Source: Pseudomonas sp. N3-W
Lineage (GTDB): Bacteria; Pseudomonadota; Gammaproteobacteria; Pseudomonadales; Pseudomonadaceae
Assembly (NCBI RefSeq): GCF_024970185.1
Contig: NZ_CP103965.1
Span: forward strand, 1,980,001-2,044,000
Direction of reading: 5' to 3'
Length of the DNA stretch: 64,000 nucleotides
Shown here: positions 59,842 to 64,000 of the stretch, piece by piece
Layout of the letters: each line of letters begins with the position of its first letter
Numbering within the stretch: position 1 is the first letter of the stretch
Made by a program: the position numbers and the translations under genes
Notes under the pieces: model-generated
Databases searched by the model: none
The model's input: the letters and a program-made list of their open reading frames with translations, nothing else
What the model was told of the DNA's origin: nothing

Positions 59842-60606
59842 ATGAACGAACAGTTGCAGCCCCTCAAGAAACAACCGCGAGCAGGCAAAGCCGGCCGCAG
59901 CGGTACCCAGGACGATATTGTCTACGCGCATATCTTCGAGGCGATCCTCGAACAGCGTCTGGCGCCCGGTACCAAGTTGAGCGAAGAAGCACTGGGGGAG
60001 ATTTTCGGGGTCAGTCGCACCATCATTCGCCGTGCGCTGTCGCGTCTGGCCCATGAAGGCGTGGTGCTGTTGCGTCCCAACCGTGGCGCCGTGGTTGCCA
60101 GCCCGAGCGTCGAAGAGGCCCGTCAGGTGTTCCTGGCGCGGCGTCTGGTGGAGCGGGCGATTACGGAACTCGCGGTCGAACACGCCACCGCCGAGCAGAT
60201 CGCCGAATTGCGCCAGATGGTCAACGACGAGCGCGACAGCTTCTCCCGTGGCGATCGCGGTGCCGGCATCCGTCTGTCGGGAGAATTCCACCTGAAACTG
60301 GCCGAAGCGGCGAAGAATGCCCCGCTGATCAGCTTCCAGCGCAGCCTGGTGTCGCAGACTTCGCTGATCATCGCCCAGTACGAAAGCGGCAACCGTTCGC
60401 ACTGTTCATACGATGAACACACCCAGTTGATCGATGCGATCGAGGCGCGGGACGGTGAGTTGGCGGTCAACCTGATGATGCATCACATGGATCACATCGA
60501 CAGCAAACTCAACCTCGACGAAGAAAGCGCGTCGGATGATTTGCATGCGGTGTTCTCGCACTTGTTGCAGACCAGGAAGCCGGGGCGGTCGACCGCCAAG
60601 CTTTAA
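59842..60606 (+). CDS. GntR-family (FCD) regulator, probably of purine catabolism
   Basis: This 254-residue regulator has a winged helix (DIVYAHIFEAILEQRLAPGT ... GEIFGVSRTIIRRALSRLAH) and an FCD domain with metal-site residues (GEFHLKLAEAA, DEHTQLIDAI, MMHHMDHID). ATG 59842 begins MNEQLQPLKKQPRAGKAGRS; the open frame upstream runs through the REP doublet and is not coding. It is convergent with guaD and divergent from benE. Target assignment is by position only. Confidence 0.87.
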   Translation: MNEQLQPLKKQPRAGKAGRSGTQDDIVYAHIFEAILEQRLAPGTKLSEEALGEIFGVSRTIIRRALSRLAHEGVVLLRPNRGAVVASPSVEEARQVFLARRLVERAITELAVEHATAEQIAELRQMVNDERDSFSRGDRGAGIRLSGEFHLKLAEAAKNAPLISFQRSLVSQTSLIIAQYESGNRSHCSYDEHTQLIDAIEARDGELAVNLMMHHMDHIDSKLNLDEESASDDLHAVFSHLLQTRKPGRSTAKL

Positions 60607-60635
60607 GTAAAACCGAAGGCGGCCTGACAGGCGAT

Positions 60636-60678
60636 AAAAAAATCCCCCGCAACCATCGATTGCGGGGGATTTTTTTAT
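60636..60678. terminator. bidirectional terminator between GntR and guaD
   Basis: AAAAAAATCCCCCGCAA and its inverse TTGCGGGGGATTTTTTT form a long stem with A and T runs on either side. Confidence 0.93.
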
Positions 60679-60691
60679 GTGCTGAGAAACC

Positions 60692-61996
60692 TCAGCGCTG
60701 ATGCACCAGATTCCCCGCCGCATACGTCTGCAACACGGTCCGGTCATCCCCCAGCGTCATCAGCACAAACAACGTCTCGGCAATGTTGTTGGCCTGCTTC
60801 AGGCGATAACTCAATAACGGCGTGGCGTTGTAGTCCAGCACCAGGAAGTCAGCGTCAGTGCCCGGCAACAGAGTGCCGATCTTCTCTTCCAGACGCAGCG
60901 CCCGCGCGCCGCCCAGCGTCGCCAGGTACAGTGACTTGAACGGGCTCAGCCGCGCACCTTGCAACTGCATGACCTTATAGGCCTCGTTCAATGTCTGCAG
61001 CAGCGAGAAGCTGGTGCCACCGCCCACGTCCGTGCCCAGGCCGACATTGAGCTTGTGCTTCTCGGCCATCGGCAGATTGAACAGGCCACTGCCGAGGAAG
61101 AAGTTCGAGGTCGGGCAGAAGGCGATCGCCGAACCGGTCTCGGCCAGCCGCGCACATTCGTCGTCGCACAGGTGCACGCCATGGGCAAACACCGAGCGCT
61201 CGCCCAGCAGTTGATAGTGGTCGTAGACGTCGAGGTAGCCCTTGCGCTCCGGGAACAGTTCCTTGACCCACTCGACTTCCTTGAGGTTCTCGCTGATGTG
61301 GGTCTGCATATACAGATCAGGGTATTCGCCGAGCAACTGGCCGGCGAGGGTCAGCTGTTCCGGGGTGCTGGTCGGGGCGAAGCGCGGAGTAACCGCATAA
61401 TGCAGGCGGCCCTTGCCGTGCCAGCGCTCGATCAGCGCCTTGCTTTCGACGTAGCTCGATTCAGCGGTGTCGGTCAGGTAGTCCGGGGCGTTGCGGTCCA
61501 TCATCACCTTGCCGGCGATCATCCGCAGGTCCAACTGCTGCGCAGCTTCGAAGAACGAGTTCACCGATTGCGGATGCACGCTGCCGAACACCAGCGCGGT
61601 GGTGGTGCCGTTGCGCAGCAGTTCCTTGATGAAAATGTCCGCCACTTCATCGGCGTGGGCCTTGTCGGCGAACTGGCTTTCGCACGGGAATGTATAAGTG
61701 TTGAGCCAGTCCAGCAGTTGCTCGCCGTAGGCACCGACCATGCCGGTTTGCGGCAGGTGGATGTGGGTGTCAATGAAGCCCGGCGTGATCAGCGCGTCTT
61801 TGTGGTGGGTGATCTCGATGTCGGCAGGCAGGGTCGGCAGCAGTTCGCTGGCATGGCCCAGGGCGCTGATCTGGCCGTTTTCGACCACCAGCAGGCCGTC
61901 TTCGAAATACTCGTACGAGGCTTCGATGCCAACTTCGGCAGGGTCGGCGATGCTGTGCAGGATGGCGGCGCGATAGGCTTTACGAGTCAAAGGCAT
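60692..61996 (-). CDS. guaD: guanine deaminase
   Basis: This 434-residue amidohydrolase converts guanine to xanthine and ammonia. Metal-site motifs are GFIDTHIHLPQTGMVG, YMQTHISENLKEVEWV, VFAHGVHLCDDE and GLGTDVGGGTSFSLL. CPTSNFFLGSGLFNLP is typical of GuaD. ATG 61996 (MPLTRKAYRAAI) matches family starts; 62008 and 62014 are alternatives. It lies 24 bases after xdhC on the same strand, so the purine genes form an operon xdhB-xdhC-guaD. Confidence 0.94.
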   Translation of the reverse strand: MPLTRKAYRAAILHSIADPAEVGIEASYEYFEDGLLVVENGQISALGHASELLPTLPADIEITHHKDALITPGFIDTHIHLPQTGMVGAYGEQLLDWLNTYTFPCESQFADKAHADEVADIFIKELLRNGTTTALVFGSVHPQSVNSFFEAAQQLDLRMIAGKVMMDRNAPDYLTDTAESSYVESKALIERWHGKGRLHYAVTPRFAPTSTPEQLTLAGQLLGEYPDLYMQTHISENLKEVEWVKELFPERKGYLDVYDHYQLLGERSVFAHGVHLCDDECARLAETGSAIAFCPTSNFFLGSGLFNLPMAEKHKLNVGLGTDVGGGTSFSLLQTLNEAYKVMQLQGARLSPFKSLYLATLGGARALRLEEKIGTLLPGTDADFLVLDYNATPLLSYRLKQANNIAETLFVLMTLGDDRTVLQTYAAGNLVHQR

Positions 61997-62020
61997 TGGG
62001 GTTCTCATTTTCAAGTCTTG

Positions 62021-62863
62021 TCAGTTCGAAGCATGGCTGCGGCGTGAAACGGGCAGCAGTTTGGCAATCGGTTCGGCGCTGGCGGTCTGCTGGCCGAAAT
62101 TGGCGTTGTAGGTGGCGATGATTTCGCCGGCGATGGAGATAGCGATTTCCACAGGCAACTTGCCTTTGACTTCGCCGATGCCCATCGGGCAGCGCATGCG
62201 TTGCAGCAACGCGCTGTCGAAACCACGATCGCGCAGGCGATGTTCGAATTTCACCCGTTTGGTCTTCGAGCCGATCAGGCCGAAGTAGGCGAAGTCATTG
62301 CGCTTGAGGATCGCGGCGGTGAGTTCGAGGTCGAGCTGGTGATTGTGGGTCATGACGATGCAGTAACTGCCGGCGGGCAGCTCATCGACTTCATCGACCG
62401 GTTCTTCGGCGACGATTTTACGCACGCCGTGGGGGATCTGCTCCGGGAATTCCGCTTCCCGGGAATCGATCCAGCGGACCCGGCAGGGCAGGCTGGCCAG
62501 CAACGGCACCAGCGCCCGACCGACATGGCCGGCGCCGAACACGGCGATCTGCGCCTGGACCTGGACCATCGGTTCGAACAGCAGCACGGTGGCGCCGCCG
62601 CAGCATTGGCCGAGGCTGGCGCCAAGGCTGAAGCGCTCCAGATGGGTGTCCTGTTTGCCGCTGGCAAGCATCTGCCGGGCAATTTCCATGGCCTTGAATT
62701 CCAGGTGCCCGCCGCCGATGGTGTCGAAGGTGCGGGCGGCGCTGACGACCATTTTCGAGCCGGCATTGCGCGGCGTCGAGCCGAGCTCTTCGATGATGGT
62801 CACCAGCACACAGGGTTCACCCTGGGCTTGCAGGTCGGCGAGGGCGTCGATCCAGTTGTACAT
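62021..62863 (-). CDS. xdhC: xanthine dehydrogenase accessory protein XdhC
   Basis: This 280-residue protein binds molybdenum cofactor, helps sulfurate it and inserts it into XdhB. The N-terminal XdhC/CoxI domain has VTIIEELGSTPRNAGSKMVV, GGGHLEFKAM and LGQCCGGATVLLFE. The C-terminal Rossmann domain has IAVFGAGHVGRALVPLL, VMTHNHQLDLELTAAIL and YFGLIGSKTKR. It sits between xdhB and guaD; the guaD gene follows closely. Confidence 0.94.
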   Translation of the reverse strand: MYNWIDALADLQAQGEPCVLVTIIEELGSTPRNAGSKMVVSAARTFDTIGGGHLEFKAMEIARQMLASGKQDTHLERFSLGASLGQCCGGATVLLFEPMVQVQAQIAVFGAGHVGRALVPLLASLPCRVRWIDSREAEFPEQIPHGVRKIVAEEPVDEVDELPAGSYCIVMTHNHQLDLELTAAILKRNDFAYFGLIGSKTKRVKFEHRLRDRGFDSALLQRMRCPMGIGEVKGKLPVEIAISIAGEIIATYNANFGQQTASAEPIAKLLPVSRRSHASN

Positions 62864-62899
62864 GTTTCACCTCGACATCTGTGTTGTCTGTTCCGGCCT

Positions 62900-62990
62900 C
62901 TTCGCGGGCAAGCCCGGCTCCCACATTGGAGTTGTATGGGTCCATGAATCACCCAATAACCCTGTGGGAGCGTGGCTTGCCCGCGAAGGC
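62900..62990. repeat. REP doublet (GGGCAAGCCCGG type)
   Basis: TTCGCGGGCAAGCCCGGCTC and inverted CTGTGGGAGCGTGGCTTGCC flank a 45-base linker. It lies between xdhB and xdhC. Confidence 0.75.
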
Positions 62991-63001
62991 CGCGCCTGGG
63001 T

Positions 63002-64000
63002 CTAGAGCGGAGCCAACTCCGGCTCGGCTGCCACGGCTTTCGCCACCTTCAACTGGCGCATCTGCTCACACCCCCACAACACCCGTTCCGGGGTTGCCGG
63101 TGCGTCGATGTTCGGTTGATGTTTGTAATCACCCAGACTCGCCACCGCATCCTTGATCGCACACCACGCCGCGATGCCGAGCATGAACGGCGGCTCGCCG
63201 ACCGCCTTGGAATGGAACACCGTGTCTTCCGGGTTCTTGCGGTTTTCCACCAGCTTCACCCGCAGGTCCAGCGGCATGTCCGCCACCGCCGGGATCTTGT
63301 AGCTGGCCGGGCCGTTGGTCATCAGTTTGCCCTTGTTGTTCCAGACCAGCTCTTCCATGGTCAGCCAGCCCATGCCCTGGACGAAGCCGCCCTCGACCTG
63401 GCCAATGTCGATAGCCGGGTTCAGTGAGGCGCCGACGTCGTGCAGGATGTCGGTACGCAGCATCTTGTATTCGCCGGTCAGGGTGTCGACGATCACCTCG
63501 CAGCAGGCCGCACCGAAAGCGAAGTAGTAGAACGGCCGACCACGGGCCTGGCTACGGTCGTAGAAGATTTTCGGGGTCTTGTAGAAGCCGGTGCTGGACA
63601 ACGAAACCTGATTGAAATACGCCTGCTGAATCAGCGCTTCAAAGGTCAGGATATGATCACGAACCCGCACGTGGCCGTTGTGGAATTCCACGTCTTCTTC
63701 GCTGACTTTGTAGTGCCGTGCAGCGAATTCCACCAGGCGCTTCTTGATGATTTCAGCGGCGTTCTGCGCGGCTTTGCCATTGAGGTCGGCGCCACTGGAG
63801 GCAGCGGTCGGCGAGGTGTTTGGCACCTTGTCGGTGTTGGTCGCGGTGATCTGCACGCGGTCGATTTCGACCTGGAACACCTCGGCCACCACTTGTGCGA
63901 CCTTGATGTTCAGACCCTGGCCCATTTCCGTGCCGCCATGGTTCAGGTGGATGCTGCCGTCGGTGTAGATGTGGATCAGGGCACCGGCCTGATTGAGGAA
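63002..64000 (-). CDS. xdhB: xanthine dehydrogenase molybdenum subunit, C-terminal part
   Basis: Only the last 332 or so residues are in the window; the gene continues past the right edge. The visible part carries HLNHGGTEMGQGLNIKVAQV, the molybdopterin-binding stretch of the xanthine oxidase large subunit, TSPTAASSGADLNGKAAQNA, and VGEPPFMLGIAAWCAIKDAV with the catalytic Glu of the GEPP motif. It oxidises hypoxanthine and xanthine towards urate. It heads the xdhB-xdhC-guaD unit in this window. Confidence 0.95.
   Translation of the reverse strand, partial: FLNQAGALIHIYTDGSIHLNHGGTEMGQGLNIKVAQVVAEVFQVEIDRVQITATNTDKVPNTSPTAASSGADLNGKAAQNAAEIIKKRLVEFAARHYKVSEEDVEFHNGHVRVRDHILTFEALIQQAYFNQVSLSSTGFYKTPKIFYDRSQARGRPFYYFAFGAACCEVIVDTLTGEYKMLRTDILHDVGASLNPAIDIGQVEGGFVQGMGWLTMEELVWNNKGKLMTNGPASYKIPAVADMPLDLRVKLVENRKNPEDTVFHSKAVGEPPFMLGIAAWCAIKDAVASLGDYKHQPNIDAPATPERVLWGCEQMRQLKVAKAVAAEPELAPL

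Noticed and set aside
22234..62990. Repeated palindromes considered as CRISPR
   Set aside because: Copies are single or paired, far apart and palindromic with the REP consensus; no regular spacers and no cas genes.

Overview
The window is chromosomal DNA of a Pseudomonas, most likely of the P. fluorescens group. The evidence is the gene block ppsR-ppsA-hydrolase-rraA-cmaX-crfX-cmpX-sigX-oprF, an rmf gene, GC-rich codon use, and many copies of the Pseudomonas REP motif (GTGGGAGCGAGC...TTGCTCGCGA and variants). The organism is inferred from family recognition only; no search was run.

Bases 1 to about 6230 look like the right end of an integrated element. It carries an Abi-alpha/DUF4393-like protein, a serine recombinase with a cluster of TGAATAC half-sites in front of it, an AT-rich pair of overlapping genes (one a putative phage abortive infection membrane protein), and a tyrosine integrase broken by a one-base frameshift. 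It ends at a 24-base copy of the 3' end of a tRNA-Ser gene (6207-6230), the expected duplicated attachment core. The intact tRNA and the left end lie outside the window.

Bases 6231-19650 are accessory chromosome: a tight three-gene operon around a membrane-anchored ClpB-like AAA+ ATPase; a membrane protein pair; a complete IS3-family insertion sequence (10710-11954) with both inverted repeats, a 3-bp target duplication and an A6G frameshift site; several small proteins; and a 1.6-kilo-residue Rhs protein with a cholera/pertussis-toxin-like ADP-ribosyltransferase tip followed by a probable immunity gene.

Bases 19651-64000 are mostly core metabolism. They hold a HAD phosphatase, an SDR/LysR divergent pair, cysH, thrH, pabB, a three-gene ATP-grasp / inactive transglutaminase / retropepsin-like operon, the 2-methylcitrate (propionate) cluster GntR-prpB-prpC-acnD-prpF-prpD, a DMT exporter divergent from a MocR regulator, ppsR/ppsA, the cell-envelope stress block ending in sigX-oprF, pyrD, rmf, rlmL, a diguanylate cyclase, dacB, yggL, and a purine catabolism block (benE, GntR, guaD, xdhC, xdhB) that runs off the right edge.

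The best candidates for poorly described systems are the AT-rich two-gene pair at 2881-4432, the AAA+ operon at 6598-9532, the Rhs ART toxin/immunity pair at 14126-15024, and the resolvase with its half-site cluster. Non-coding structure of note includes ten paired REP elements, several with related linkers and two of them inside the prp cluster, palindromic operators for two GntR regulators, and hairpins before sigX and around rmf. No complete tRNA, rRNA or CRISPR array was seen.
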